From the NCBI RefSeq assembly GCF_026427715.1, contig NZ_CP107558.1, forward strand, positions 1,773,001 through 1,837,000: DNA of 64,000 nt, in the 5' to 3' direction. The DNA is from Methylocystis sp. MJC1. Lineage in GTDB: Bacteria > Pseudomonadota > Alphaproteobacteria > Rhizobiales > Beijerinckiaceae. Positions 1 to 7,965 of the stretch are shown piece by piece. The position numbers were made by a program, and so were the translations under genes. The notes beneath the pieces are model-generated. The model was not told the origin of the DNA and made no database searches. It saw nothing but the letters and a program-made list of their open reading frames with translations. The first letter of the stretch is position 1; every line of letters starts with the position of its first letter.

Positions 1-191
1 TCGTCCTGCTGTTCATAGGACGCCTGTTGGCTGTTGGCGTAAAATACATCCTCATTCGCAGCGGCGGGACTGGGTTGTTCTTCGAAAAGCGCCATAAAGC
101 CCCGGTCTTCCGCCGAGGCGGTTGTTGAAAAGGCGCCGGCGATCAGCATGGAGGCGGCGGCGGCGAGACGCCGAAAATTGAAAAGACGCAT
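1..191 (-). CDS. Secreted protein, N-terminal part only (runs off the left edge)
   Basis: Reading leftward from an ATG at 189-191 gives an open frame to the window edge, about 63 residues. It starts MRLFNFRRLAAAASMLIAGA, a classic signal peptide with a basic n-region, a hydrophobic core and a cleavage site near ...TTASA-ED. The visible mature part (FMALFEEQPSPAANEDVF...) is polar and low-complexity, so the family cannot be named. The neighbouring DUF459 gene is also exported and on the same strand, which suggests a periplasmic or cell-wall role, but that is inference. The C-terminal domain lies outside the window. Confidence 0.6.
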   Translation of the reverse strand, partial: MRLFNFRRLAAAASMLIAGAFSTTASAEDRGFMALFEEQPSPAAANEDVFYANSQQASYEQQD

Positions 192-326
192 TTTCTATGG
201 CTCCGCAAATTCATCTGCAGGAAAATGCGGGAGTCGGGCAAAGCGTTCCATGCGTGCGCGCACATTGGCCGATAGGGTAAAATTTGTTCAAAACATCGAG
301 ACGGTGCTTGAAGCGTTCTTAGAGCG

Positions 327-1643
327 TCAGGGCGCGGCGGGTTTCCAGGATTGGTCGTCGGCGCGATTGGGCCGCGGCGGCTGATCTCCCCCTTCGACGA
401 AGACATGTCGTGCGAGCGCCTGCGCATCGGCGCCGGCGGGCGGCGGGGCAGCGGCGCGCCGAGCCAGTTCCGATGCGCTGCCCGGAGCCGGAGCGCCGGT
501 CAATGTCTGGACGGGTCCAATAGCCGGGCGCTCGGGAAGCGATGGGGCCTCGCTCGATAGCGGCTTTTCGGGTGAGCGGAAAATGAGGGGTGCGGCTGGC
601 GCCGCCGCTGATGCGGGCGGCTGCGCTGTTGCCGCTGGCGCGCCGGGAGAGGGGGGCTGTTCCAGTTCCGGCTGCTTTCGCTCGTCGTAAAGCTTCTTGA
701 TTTCATTGGCGACGAAATGCGCGACGCTGAGCGCGCCGGCGTCGGTGAAATGCACGCCATCGGCTGTGCGCAGCTTCACGATCTGGCCGTTGATGTCGGG
801 CCCGAACGCGTTGAATTGGCCGCGCTCGTCAGCAAGCGCCTCCCAGAGATCGACATAGATCCCGTCGTTCTTGGCGACTTCTTCCCTGAAAAGGTCGTTG
901 AGCTTGCCCATATCGGCGGAGAAGCTCTCGTTTTTCATCATCGGCAGGCCGACCCAAATCACTGGAATTTTCTTTTCCCGGAATGGCGCCATCACCGCGT
1001 CGATACGCGCGGCGTAGGCCTCGCGCCAATGCGCAGAGAAGGGTTCGTCGCTTTGCGCGCCTTCGCGCAGCGACTGCCTGTCGTTCGAGCCGATCATTAT
1101 CACGGCGACGTCGATCTTCTGCGTCCCGTTGGCGATGTCCTTCGCCGTCTTCGGCCAGTCGTAGAAATCGCTGCGCACGAGGCCTGAGCTTTCCTTGCCC
1201 TTGCGCAAAATTCCGATCTCGGGCTTGTCGGCGAAGGTCTCCTCCAGCCCGTTGGCGAGCAAAATGCCGAGCGTGTCGCCCATCACGGCGACGAAATAGG
1301 TCGCGGCGACTTCCGGGGCTTCACTCTTGGCGGCCTCGCTGGCGCTTGTCGCTGGCTCGCTACGTTTCACGGTGCGTTTGGGTCCCGAGCGCGCCGCCTC
1401 GCCGCCGCGCCAATAGGTCGGCGGCCGGTTTTCCTGATGCGGCATGATGCGTCGCACGCGCGGCTCGTCGGCAGGGCGTTGAACCGGCGCGCGCTTGAAA
1501 CCGAACAGGCCGCCGAAGAAATCGGAAAAGGGGTCCTGCGCCAGGGAGGCTTCCGGGCTTGCGAGAAGCGCCGCGAGGGCGATCACAGCGAGCGCCAGCG
1601 CGCGGCGCAAGGTGACGGCATGATCGTTCCGGTGCTCGGCCAT
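327..1643 (-). CDS. DUF459-type SGNH-fold periplasmic protein
   Basis: Product of 438 aa. I chose the ATG at 1643 because it starts directly before a signal peptide (MAEHRNDHAV..., hydrophobic core ALALAVIALAALLA, cleavage after SLA); the longer frame would bury that signal. The fold blocks of the SGNH hydrolase superfamily are visible: block I VMGDTLG, block III MIGSND and block V DGVHF. DUF459 proteins are typical of Rhizobiales envelopes and their substrate is unknown. The nucleophile position reads Thr (GDT) instead of the usual Ser. The C-terminal 90 or so residues are Pro/Ala-rich and probably disordered. It is divergent from the exported protein at 1744, with 100 bp between them. Confidence 0.75.
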   Translation of the reverse strand: MAEHRNDHAVTLRRALALAVIALAALLASPEASLAQDPFSDFFGGLFGFKRAPVQRPADEPRVRRIMPHQENRPPTYWRGGEAARSGPKRTVKRSEPATSASEAAKSEAPEVAATYFVAVMGDTLGILLANGLEETFADKPEIGILRKGKESSGLVRSDFYDWPKTAKDIANGTQKIDVAVIMIGSNDRQSLREGAQSDEPFSAHWREAYAARIDAVMAPFREKKIPVIWVGLPMMKNESFSADMGKLNDLFREEVAKNDGIYVDLWEALADERGQFNAFGPDINGQIVKLRTADGVHFTDAGALSVAHFVANEIKKLYDERKQPELEQPPSPGAPAATAQPPASAAAPAAPLIFRSPEKPLSSEAPSLPERPAIGPVQTLTGAPAPGSASELARRAAAPPPAGADAQALARHVFVEGGDQPPRPNRADDQSWKPAAP

Positions 1644-1743
1644 GTGGAAAGTATAAAGGGCTTTTTCGGCCCTTCGCAAATCGCCGCTTGACGGGCGGGC
1701 GCGCATTCGCCCCAATTCGCCCGACTCGACCAAGGGGATTCCC

Positions 1744-2205
1744 ATGACAGGCTCTGTTTTTCGGCGGGGTGTTTTTTTCTTGGCGTTGCTTCCGCTCCTC
1801 GGCGCGACCTCGGCCGTCGCCGCCCCGCGCGAGCACGACCAGCCGGCGGAGTTCCGCGTGCCGCCCTACAGCGGAATTTTGCCGTTGTGCTCCGACCCGC
1901 TGGTGCTGACGGAAATCACCTCGAGCTTTGGCAGCCGGGAGGCCGAATATTGGAATTCGGGCCTCGTGATCGAGGGCTATGAAAGCGCCTCTGAATTTGG
2001 CTATCGCACGGATGGGCTGAGCTATATTCCGCGTCGCTACTGCCGCGCCGAAGCCTATTTCAACGACGGCAAGCGCCGCCGCGTCGTCTACAACATCGGC
2101 GAGGATTTGGGCTTCATCGGCGTTGGTTCGGGCGTCACTTGGTGCGTCCAGGGGCTTGACCGCAACCACGCCTTCAGTCCGAATTGCCGCGCGGCCGGAC
2201 CTTGA
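1744..2205 (+). CDS. Conserved hypothetical periplasmic protein
   Basis: Product of 153 aa starting MTGSVFRRGVFFLALLPLLG with a clear signal peptide (cleavage near SAVAA-PRE). The mature part is small, rich in aromatic residues, and has cysteines near residues 50, 100, 138 and 150 that could form disulfides. It resembles small periplasmic hypotheticals common in Hyphomicrobiales, but I do not recognise a named family. It sits 36 bp ahead of the RNase T2 gene on the same strand, so the two exported proteins are probably co-transcribed. Confidence 0.7.
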   Translation: MTGSVFRRGVFFLALLPLLGATSAVAAPREHDQPAEFRVPPYSGILPLCSDPLVLTEITSSFGSREAEYWNSGLVIEGYESASEFGYRTDGLSYIPRRYCRAEAYFNDGKRRRVVYNIGEDLGFIGVGSGVTWCVQGLDRNHAFSPNCRAAGP

Positions 2206-2241
2206 GCCCGGCCGCCCAACAAGCGGCTTTGAGGTTTTCCG

Positions 2242-3012
2242 ATGTTCAGCATTTTGACGATGGCGACGGCGGCCATTTTTTCCGCTTTTTTGTTTCTCGC
2301 GCCCGCGAGCGCCAAGGACGACGATTGTATCCTCGACCATTGCGCCGACCGGCTCCCGCCGAAGCCACAGACCGACGCCAAGCCCACGCCGGCCCAGCCG
2401 GCCGAGCCTGAACCGAAGCGCGACGCCGGTTTCCGCGGCAGCGCGCCCTCCAAGGATTTCGATTTCTATGTGCTCGCCTTGAGCTGGTCTCCCGACTTCT
2501 GCGACAGCGTCGGCGGCTCGCATGACCAATGCGAGCCGGGGAAGGGCCTGGGCTTCGTCGTGCATGGGCTGTGGCCGCAATATGAGCATGGCTTCCCCAG
2601 CGACTGCGACGGTCCGCGGGCGCCCTCCCGCATCGCTCTGCAGCGCGCCGACGGGCTCTTCCCGGACGAGCGCCTTGCGCGCTACGAATGGCGCAAGCAC
2701 GGAACCTGCAGCGGCAAAAGCCCGAGCGACTATTTCGCCGACGTGGCCCGCGCGCGAGAGGCGGTGACGATCCCCGCGGCTTTCGTGAGGCCAAAGGGCG
2801 ATCAGACCTTCACGCCGATCGACGTCGAACGCGCCTTCTACGACGCTAATCCGCGGCTGCGGCCGGGCATGATGGCGGTCTCCTGCCGTCGCAACGTCTT
2901 CGAGGAAGTGCGCATCTGCCTGTCGAAGGATCTGCGGGAGTTCCGCGCCTGTCCTGAGGTCGTGCAGCACGGCTGCCGCCAGCGCGAAATTTCCGTGCCG
3001 GCGCCCTTGTGA
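2242..3012 (+). CDS. Ribonuclease T2 family protein, secreted
   Basis: Product of 256 aa with an N-terminal signal peptide (MFSILTMATAAIFSAFLFLA, cleavage near ASA-KD) and a Pro-rich linker to about residue 65. Both catalytic signatures of the RNase T2 family are present: FVVHGLWPQ with His about residue 108, and YEWRKHGTCSG with Glu/Lys/His about 148-152. Several Cys residues fit the disulfides of the family. It should cleave RNA non-specifically through a 2',3'-cyclic phosphate in the periplasm or outside the cell, probably to scavenge phosphate and nucleosides. RBS-like GAGG lies upstream of the ATG. Length is normal for bacterial members. Confidence 0.9.
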   Translation: MFSILTMATAAIFSAFLFLAPASAKDDDCILDHCADRLPPKPQTDAKPTPAQPAEPEPKRDAGFRGSAPSKDFDFYVLALSWSPDFCDSVGGSHDQCEPGKGLGFVVHGLWPQYEHGFPSDCDGPRAPSRIALQRADGLFPDERLARYEWRKHGTCSGKSPSDYFADVARAREAVTIPAAFVRPKGDQTFTPIDVERAFYDANPRLRPGMMAVSCRRNVFEEVRICLSKDLREFRACPEVVQHGCRQREISVPAPL

Positions 3013-3014
3013 AT

Positions 3015-3043
3015 GTCATTCCCGCGAAAGCGGGAATCCAGGG
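3015..3043. repeat. Short palindromic repeat, family A
   Basis: GTCATTCCCGC followed by GAAA and GCGGGAATCCAG forms a hairpin right behind the RNase T2 stop codon. Related GTCATTCCCG...CGGGAATCCAG elements lie near 3998, 49958, 54749 and 55301. It belongs to the intergenic palindromic repeats common in Hyphomicrobiales. An open frame extends through it into rlmJ, but the repeat is not coding. Confidence 0.75.
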
Positions 3044-3123
3044 CAGACATGACGCGCGCGTGGACTGACATCGGCGCGCGCGTCAGTGCTTGCGGCTCGG
3101 CGGCAACCGGCCGATACAACGGC

Positions 3124-3969
3124 ATGAACTATCGTCACGGTTTCCACGCGGGCAACTTCGCGGATGTTTTCAAACATGCGCTGCTCGCGCGCCTGCTCCT
3201 CTATTTGGCCCATAAGGACGCGCCCTTCCGCGTCATCGACACCCATGCGGGGGAGGGCGCCTATGACCTTGCTGCCGATGAAGCGGAGCGCACGCTGGAG
3301 TGGCGCGGCGGCGTTGGGCGCCTCGCCGATCTCTCGGGCGCAGACGAAGAGACGCGCGCGCTTCTTGCGCCCTATCTCGATTGCGTCGGCGCCTTTGACG
3401 CCGAGGGGCGGCCGGGTCTCTATCCCGGCTCGCCGCTCATCGCCACGCGGCTGATGCGCGAGCAGGATCGCGCCATCTTTTGCGAGCTGCGGCCCGACGC
3501 CTTTGAGGCGCTGCGTTATCGCTTCGGCCGCGATGGGCGCGTGAAGACGATACATATCGACGGCTATACGGGGCTCAGCGCCTATGTGCCGCCCAAGGAG
3601 AAGCGCGGCCTCGTGCTCATCGATCCGCCCTTCGAGCGGACGGATGAATTCGATGCGATGTTTGCGACCTTTCTGCGCGCCTATCGGAAATGGCCGAACG
3701 GCGTCTACGCCTTGTGGCATCCGTCGAAGGACGTCGTTGCGGAGCGCAAGTTTCTCGACGGCTTTGCGCGCGAGGGCGTGAAGCGCGCGCTGCGTCTATC
3801 GCTCGCGGTTGCGCGCGGGGGCGAAGGCCTGCGGCGGACGGGATTGGTTGTCGTCAATCCGCCTTTCGTCTTCGAAGCGGAGGCGCGGAAAATTCTCGCT
3901 TTCCTTGCGCCGAAACTGGCCCAGGCCGAAGGGGCGGGCTTCGAGATCGATCGCTTGACGGGGGAGTGA
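3124..3969 (+). CDS. rlmJ: 23S rRNA (adenine2030-N6)-methyltransferase RlmJ
   Basis: Product of 281 aa beginning MNYRHGFHAGNFADVFKHAL, the hallmark N-terminus of RlmJ. The frame stays open upstream to 3013, but that part runs through a palindromic repeat, so the ATG at 3124 is the real start. A SAM-binding segment (IDTHAGEGAYDL), the catalytic DPPFE motif (LIDPPFERTDEF) and the family's PGSP segment (YPGSPLIATRLM) are visible. RlmJ methylates N6 of A2030 in 23S rRNA during ribosome assembly in the cytosol. It appears monocistronic; no clear terminator follows. Confidence 0.93.
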   Translation: MNYRHGFHAGNFADVFKHALLARLLLYLAHKDAPFRVIDTHAGEGAYDLAADEAERTLEWRGGVGRLADLSGADEETRALLAPYLDCVGAFDAEGRPGLYPGSPLIATRLMREQDRAIFCELRPDAFEALRYRFGRDGRVKTIHIDGYTGLSAYVPPKEKRGLVLIDPPFERTDEFDAMFATFLRAYRKWPNGVYALWHPSKDVVAERKFLDGFAREGVKRALRLSLAVARGGEGLRRTGLVVVNPPFVFEAEARKILAFLAPKLAQAEGAGFEIDRLTGE

Positions 3970-4264
3970 TACGAGATCCGCGTGATTAGTTCGGCGTTAT
4001 TCCCCGACGCTCGCAAAGCGAGCGATCAGGCAATGCAAGCTGTTCAAGCGGATCGACGATTATTAGAAAATCAATCGGATTGTTTGCGGGGAAACGATTA
4101 TTGCGGGACAAGATGTCGGGCCCTCAACGATAAGATGAAACAAATTCGGCTCTCGATTGTTTACCAGCGGTAGCGAGCGTCGCGCTCACGAATTGGTCGA
4201 TCCGTCATATGCGCGACCAGTCGGCGTTCTACTACTCGGATGCATTGTGATGGAGGCATTTCAT
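3970..4264. other. Intergenic region with degenerate family-A repeat
   Basis: About 295 bp between rlmJ and the next gene. Around 3998-4036 there is a worn copy of the family-A repeat (TTCCCCGACGC TCGCAAAGCGAGCGAT). The rest is AT-richer than its surroundings. A 63-codon open frame through it has no convincing start site or protein features, so I do not call a gene. Confidence 0.5.
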
Positions 4265-4879
4265 ATGTTTTCCATGAGCATTTGCGGGCGTGGCGCAACT
4301 GGACGAATCACCCGTTTCTTCGCGTGCGGAGTCTTCCTCGCGAGTCTCGCGCGTCCCGCTAACGCCGGATTCCTAGAAGAACTTTTCGGCTTGGGCGACG
4401 CCTACCAGGCGCGGAGCGCGCCAAGGACCCAAGCGCACGTCAAGCATATCTACGCGCGGCGTCATTCCTTTTCTCTTCGCTTCGACAATTTGCAAAAAAG
4501 GAATGCTCGCGCCAGGGAGCGGCAAATCCTGGAAAACGGCTCCGATTTGGCGGAAGCCAAGCTGCCAAAACCCTTCTTTTGCTTGGCGGAGCCGGCTCAG
4601 CCGCAGGCTGAGGATAATTCGTTTCTGCTCTTGCACGACGCCACCTTGCGCACGGGCGACGGCATCGTGACGCCGACAGGGATTCTTGTATTCCGAGGCC
4701 GCGTCGGCTGCCCGCACAGCAATGCGGATTTTGTCGCGCTCGCCGATTCGGGCCTCCCTCGACAAAAACGCGACGCCCTTCTCAGCCTGGAGCGCACATT
4801 GCCTTCCCACCGCCCAGGAGCGGGCGCCAGGGCGGGAAAGCCTTCCGAAGTGAAAATGGCGGGTGAGGGCCACCCCTGA
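4265..4879 (+). CDS. Hypothetical secreted protein
   Basis: Product of 204 aa. The ATG at 4265 is preceded by GGAGG nine bases upstream and opens a signal peptide (MFSMSICGRG..., core FFACGVFLASLA, cleavage near ANA-GF). The mature protein starts FLEELFG, then a basic, Arg/His-rich stretch, and a C-terminal half with two Cys (PFFCLAEP, VGCPHS) that may pair. The phrase TPTGILVFRGRVGCPH looks like a compact extracellular domain, but I do not recognise the family. Genes on either side are unrelated. Confidence 0.6.
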   Translation: MFSMSICGRGATGRITRFFACGVFLASLARPANAGFLEELFGLGDAYQARSAPRTQAHVKHIYARRHSFSLRFDNLQKRNARARERQILENGSDLAEAKLPKPFFCLAEPAQPQAEDNSFLLLHDATLRTGDGIVTPTGILVFRGRVGCPHSNADFVALADSGLPRQKRDALLSLERTLPSHRPGAGARAGKPSEVKMAGEGHP

Positions 4880-4949
4880 CTTCCTTGCGCAGAGACGCGC
4901 GGTCAGGATAAGGAACGCCGACGTTCAGTAAAACGGCGGTGGTCCGCAA

Positions 4950-5543
4950 ATGATGATTCTTCGTTATTCTCCCGCCTCGCCTTATGCTCGCAAAATCCGC
5001 ATTGTCGCCGATCTGGTTGGACTTTCCCGGCAAATCGACGTTGTTTCGGCCAGCACGACCGATCCCAGCGACACGCTGCGCAGCCAAAATCCGCTGGGCA
5101 AGATTCCGACGCTCATTTTGGCGGACGGCTCGTCCCTCTATGACAGCCGCGTGATTGCCGAATATCTGGACCATCTCGGCGGCGGAAAGCTTTTCCCCGG
5201 CGATCCGGCGCGCCGCTTCGAGGCCCTGCGCCTGCAGGCGCTCGGAGACGGGATTAACGACGCGGCGCTGCTGATGCGCTACGAGACCGCCACGCGCCGG
5301 CCCGAGCTGCGCGATCAGGAGGCGATCGACCTTCAGCAGGGCAAGATCGACCGCGCGCTTGCGGCGCTCGAAGCTGTGCTGCCGGTGGGTGACATCACGA
5401 TCGGACATCTCGCCGTCGCCTGCGCGCTCGGCTATCTCGATCTGCGCTTCGAGGGCGCATGGCGGACGAAATATCCGAAGCTCGTCGCCTGGCTCGCGGA
5501 TTTTTCAGCGCGCGTCCCGGCTTTCGAGGCGACGAAGGCTTAA
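4950..5543 (+). CDS. Glutathione S-transferase family protein
   Basis: Product of 197 aa with the thioredoxin-like GST N-terminal domain (MMILRYSPASPYARKIRIVA; SPYARK is the usual glutathione-site helix start; NPLGKIPTL supplies the cis-Pro; DSRVIAEYLD supplies the gamma-glutamyl contact) to about residue 78. An all-helical C-terminal domain follows. Closest in style to small bacterial GSTs of the YibF type. Such enzymes conjugate glutathione to electrophiles or act as peroxidases; the substrate cannot be read from sequence. It is convergent with the LysM gene. Confidence 0.88.
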   Translation: MMILRYSPASPYARKIRIVADLVGLSRQIDVVSASTTDPSDTLRSQNPLGKIPTLILADGSSLYDSRVIAEYLDHLGGGKLFPGDPARRFEALRLQALGDGINDAALLMRYETATRRPELRDQEAIDLQQGKIDRALAALEAVLPVGDITIGHLAVACALGYLDLRFEGAWRTKYPKLVAWLADFSARVPAFEATKA

Positions 5544-5544
5544 A

Positions 5545-5577
5545 CTAAAAAACGCCGGAGCGAGCGATCGCTCCGGC
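5545..5577 (-). terminator. Rho-independent terminator of the LysM/BON gene
   Basis: GCCGGAGCG-AGCGAT-CGCTCCGGC forms a 9-bp perfect stem. Read on the minus strand it is followed by GTTTTTTAG, so it should terminate the LysM/BON gene. It lies 22 bp beyond that gene's stop codon and just after the stop of the convergent GST gene. Confidence 0.75.
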
Positions 5578-5598
5578 AAACTGCGGAAGGAGAGCGCG

Positions 5599-6117
5599 TC
5601 AGGCCTTCTTCCCCGCGATTTCCTTCGGCGGCGCCCAGACGATAGCACTCGCGGCGCTAGGCCCGCTCACGCCGGGTATCCGCAGGCGCTGGCCGGGATA
5701 AATCTTGTCGGGGTCCTTCAGCATCGGCTTGTTGGCCTCGAAAATCTCTTCGTAACGCGCGCCGTCGCCATAATTCTCCGCGGCGATCTTCCACAGCGTA
5801 TCGCCGTGCTTCACAACATAAAGGCCCGAGGGGGATTCCGGGTCGGCGTCGGGCGCGATGAGATTGTTCTCGACCTGCGCCACGCCCTTGGTGTTGCCGA
5901 CCGCCAGAACGATTTTCTCGAGCGTGGCGCGCGAATCCACTGCGCCATTCAGCGTCACCTTGCCGCCGTCAACCTCGATGTCGACGCCAGATACGTCGAA
6001 GCCGTGGGCTTCCAATTCCTTCGTCAACGCCTCGGCCGACGCCGCCGTGGTTTCCGTCGCGCCCGCGGGAGCGGGGGCCGCTTTGCTCTTGCCGGTAAGA
6101 AAATCCAATATGCCCAT
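5599..6117 (-). CDS. lysM: BON and LysM domain protein (Kbp/YgaU type)
   Basis: Product of 172 aa with no signal peptide (MGILDFLTGKSKAAP...). A BON domain covers roughly residues 28-88 (VEVDGGKVTLNGAVDSRATLE-like core) and a LysM domain roughly 97-150 (YVVKHGDTLWKIAAENYGDG...IYPGQRLRIP). This architecture matches E. coli Kbp (YgaU), a cytosolic potassium-binding protein. Alphaproteobacterial homologues are usually annotated peptidoglycan-binding protein LysM. The lack of an export signal favours the Kbp-like role. Confidence 0.88.
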   Translation of the reverse strand: MGILDFLTGKSKAAPAPAGATETTAASAEALTKELEAHGFDVSGVDIEVDGGKVTLNGAVDSRATLEKIVLAVGNTKGVAQVENNLIAPDADPESPSGLYVVKHGDTLWKIAAENYGDGARYEEIFEANKPMLKDPDKIYPGQRLRIPGVSGPSAASAIVWAPPKEIAGKKA

Positions 6118-6221
6118 GACTAAATGCCTCCCTGAGAGAAGACGCTCTTCGCGACGCCCCTTTATCTAGGAGGCGCCTCGCCGCTGCGACAGGGCCATTC
6201 GTCACGGGGCTGCGTGTCTGC

Positions 6222-7058
6222 TTACGCTTCGCCCGTCGCGGAGGTTCGGCCGCGCCCGGCCGCCTTTTTTTCCGCCCGAGCTTTGTCCTTGGCGATCGCC
6301 TTCGCTCGGTTCTCCGCGACGCGGGGCGCGAGGCTCGGATCGGCGGCGACGGCTTCGGCAATCAGCCGGTCCGAGGCGGTTTCAATCTCGCTTTGAAGCT
6401 TTTCGAAGAATTCGCGCGTCGGCAGGCCCGGCGGGATGGGCGGCAGGAATTCGATCACCACCGTGCCCGGATAGACCAGGAAAGAGCGGCGCGGCCAGAA
6501 CAGGCCGGCGTTGAGCGCGACGGGCAGCACCGGCACATTGGCCGCGGCGTAGAGATGGGCGACGCCGATCTTATAGGCCGGCGGCGCGCCGGCGGGACGG
6601 CGCGTGCCCTCCGGGAAGATGAAGAGCTGGCGTCCCTCGGCAAAAAGCTTCTTCGACTTCTCGACGAGCTGCGGCAGCAGCTTGCCGCCCTTGGCGCGGT
6701 CGATGGCGATCTGCTCGGCGGCGAGCAGATACCAGCCGAAAAACGGCAGCCAGACCAGCTCATGTTTGAGGATATAGCTGAAGTCCGGGAACTGGGTCGG
6801 CAGGACGAAAGTGTCCCAGATCGACTGGTGCTTCGAGGCGACGATCACCGCGCCTTTGGGTTTGTTTTCCTGCCCGCGAAATTCAACTTTGGTCCCGCAG
6901 ATCTTGTCGAGTAGCCACAAAGAGACGCGGCCCCATGTGCGGCCCAGCTCCTGCGAGACTTGCCGGCCCATGAAAAGGCCCGGCAGCCAGATCAGCATCA
7001 GCGCGACCATGGCCAGGAAAAAGAGAATCTGGAAGACGAGCGAACGCAGATAGATCAT
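6222..7058 (-). CDS. plsC: 1-acyl-sn-glycerol-3-phosphate acyltransferase
   Basis: Product of 278 aa. An N-terminal membrane segment (residues 4-30) is followed by the acyltransferase motif H77-x4-D82 (KHQSIWDTF) and the FPEGTRRP glycerol-phosphate motif near residue 150. PlsC transfers an acyl chain to lysophosphatidate in the inner membrane to make phosphatidic acid. It is last in the leftward run ftsE-ftsX-ydcF-plsC, a conserved Rhizobiales order. The basic Lys/Arg-rich tail (about 40 residues) is low-complexity. Confidence 0.92.
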   Translation of the reverse strand: MIYLRSLVFQILFFLAMVALMLIWLPGLFMGRQVSQELGRTWGRVSLWLLDKICGTKVEFRGQENKPKGAVIVASKHQSIWDTFVLPTQFPDFSYILKHELVWLPFFGWYLLAAEQIAIDRAKGGKLLPQLVEKSKKLFAEGRQLFIFPEGTRRPAGAPPAYKIGVAHLYAAANVPVLPVALNAGLFWPRRSFLVYPGTVVIEFLPPIPPGLPTREFFEKLQSEIETASDRLIAEAVAADPSLAPRVAENRAKAIAKDKARAEKKAAGRGRTSATGEA

Positions 7059-7134
7059 GGGGGCGCTTCCGTGCGGCAGGCCCGCGCCTTTTACGCCAGC
7101 GGCGCCCAGCTTAACAAGCCGCCGACGAATTGGA

Positions 7135-7161
7135 CCGCGCGCCTTCGGGCGCGCATTTTTC
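7135..7161. repeat. GC-rich hairpin between ydcF and plsC
   Basis: GCGCGCC-TTCG-GGCGCGC followed by ATTTTT on the plus strand. The T-run faces the wrong way to terminate the flanking minus-strand genes. It is best read as a small palindromic repeat or an mRNA processing hairpin; a similar GCGCGCC-TTCC-GGCGCGC hairpin lies near 16644. Confidence 0.5.
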
Positions 7162-7187
7162 CAGCGAGCCAGAAGGCCGCGGCCCGT

Positions 7188-7940
7188 TTACGGCGAAGCT
7201 GGCTCCGGACGCAGCCCCGTCAGATCGGGGCTGTTCTCGTTCTGGCGCAGCGTGATGCGCGCGAGGGCGCCCAGATATTTGAGATATTCGCCGCCGACCA
7301 GCCTGATGACGCCGGCGTCGCTCGCCCAGCCATCGACATTCACATGGTCGCTGACGACAGGGAAGGGATGCAGCGTCATATCCGGGAGTTCCGCCGAGAG
7401 CTCGGCGAGCGCGCGCGGCATGTGGTAATTTGAGGTCACGACGATGAGCGAATGGGAGATGTTGCGCGTGCGCGCCCATTCCCGCGTCTCTCGAGCGTTG
7501 CCGATCGTATCCTGGGCCTGATAGCCGAGATCGACGCAGCAATCGAATAGCTTATGGGAGACGGGCAGCAGCCTGGCCAAAACGGAGCTGCGGGTCCCGC
7601 GATTGACTCCGGTGATGAGCATCCTTTTCGCTTGGCCGCGCGCTAAAAGTTCCGCCGCCTCCTGCACACGGTCGGACCCGCCGGTGAAGACGACGATCCC
7701 CTCGGCCCTGACCGTCAGGCGCGGTTCGACGCGCGACAATGACAGCGCGAACCAGACGTATCCAGCCGCAAAGAGGAGGGCGCCAATCGCAAGGCCGGTG
7801 AGCGCCGCAATGCCGGCAACGCCCTTGAAACCGACCGGCGCCATCCCGGCCTGACGCGCTCCCGCCGCCACCTTGCTACTCTCCCGCCGCTTTCGTCGAC
7901 CGTGCATCGAGGCTCGGTTTCTGGACAGATATATGGTCAT
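7188..7940 (-). CDS. YdcF/DUF218 family membrane-anchored protein
   Basis: Product of 250 aa. One N-terminal transmembrane helix (about residues 38-68) is followed by a DUF218/YdcF domain: VFTGGSDRVQEAAELL, MLITGVNRGT, a central DTIGNARE and VVTSNYHMPRAL. DUF218 proteins include ElyC/SanA-type envelope factors linked to lipid-carrier and peptidoglycan homeostasis. The biochemical activity is unsettled. It lies in the ftsE-ftsX-ydcF-plsC run, which supports an envelope role. Confidence 0.85.
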   Translation of the reverse strand: MTIYLSRNRASMHGRRKRRESSKVAAGARQAGMAPVGFKGVAGIAALTGLAIGALLFAAGYVWFALSLSRVEPRLTVRAEGIVVFTGGSDRVQEAAELLARGQAKRMLITGVNRGTRSSVLARLLPVSHKLFDCCVDLGYQAQDTIGNARETREWARTRNISHSLIVVTSNYHMPRALAELSAELPDMTLHPFPVVSDHVNVDGWASDAGVIRLVGGEYLKYLGALARITLRQNENSPDLTGLRPEPASP

Positions 7941-7965
7941 AAGGCGGCGTTTCGGACGAGGGCCG

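Noticed and set aside
3013..3123. Upstream in-frame extension of rlmJ
   Set aside because: The extra codons run through a palindromic repeat and the conserved RlmJ N-terminus begins at 3124.
3982..4173. 63-codon open frame after rlmJ
   Set aside because: Overlaps a degenerate repeat, lacks a convincing RBS and has no protein-like features.
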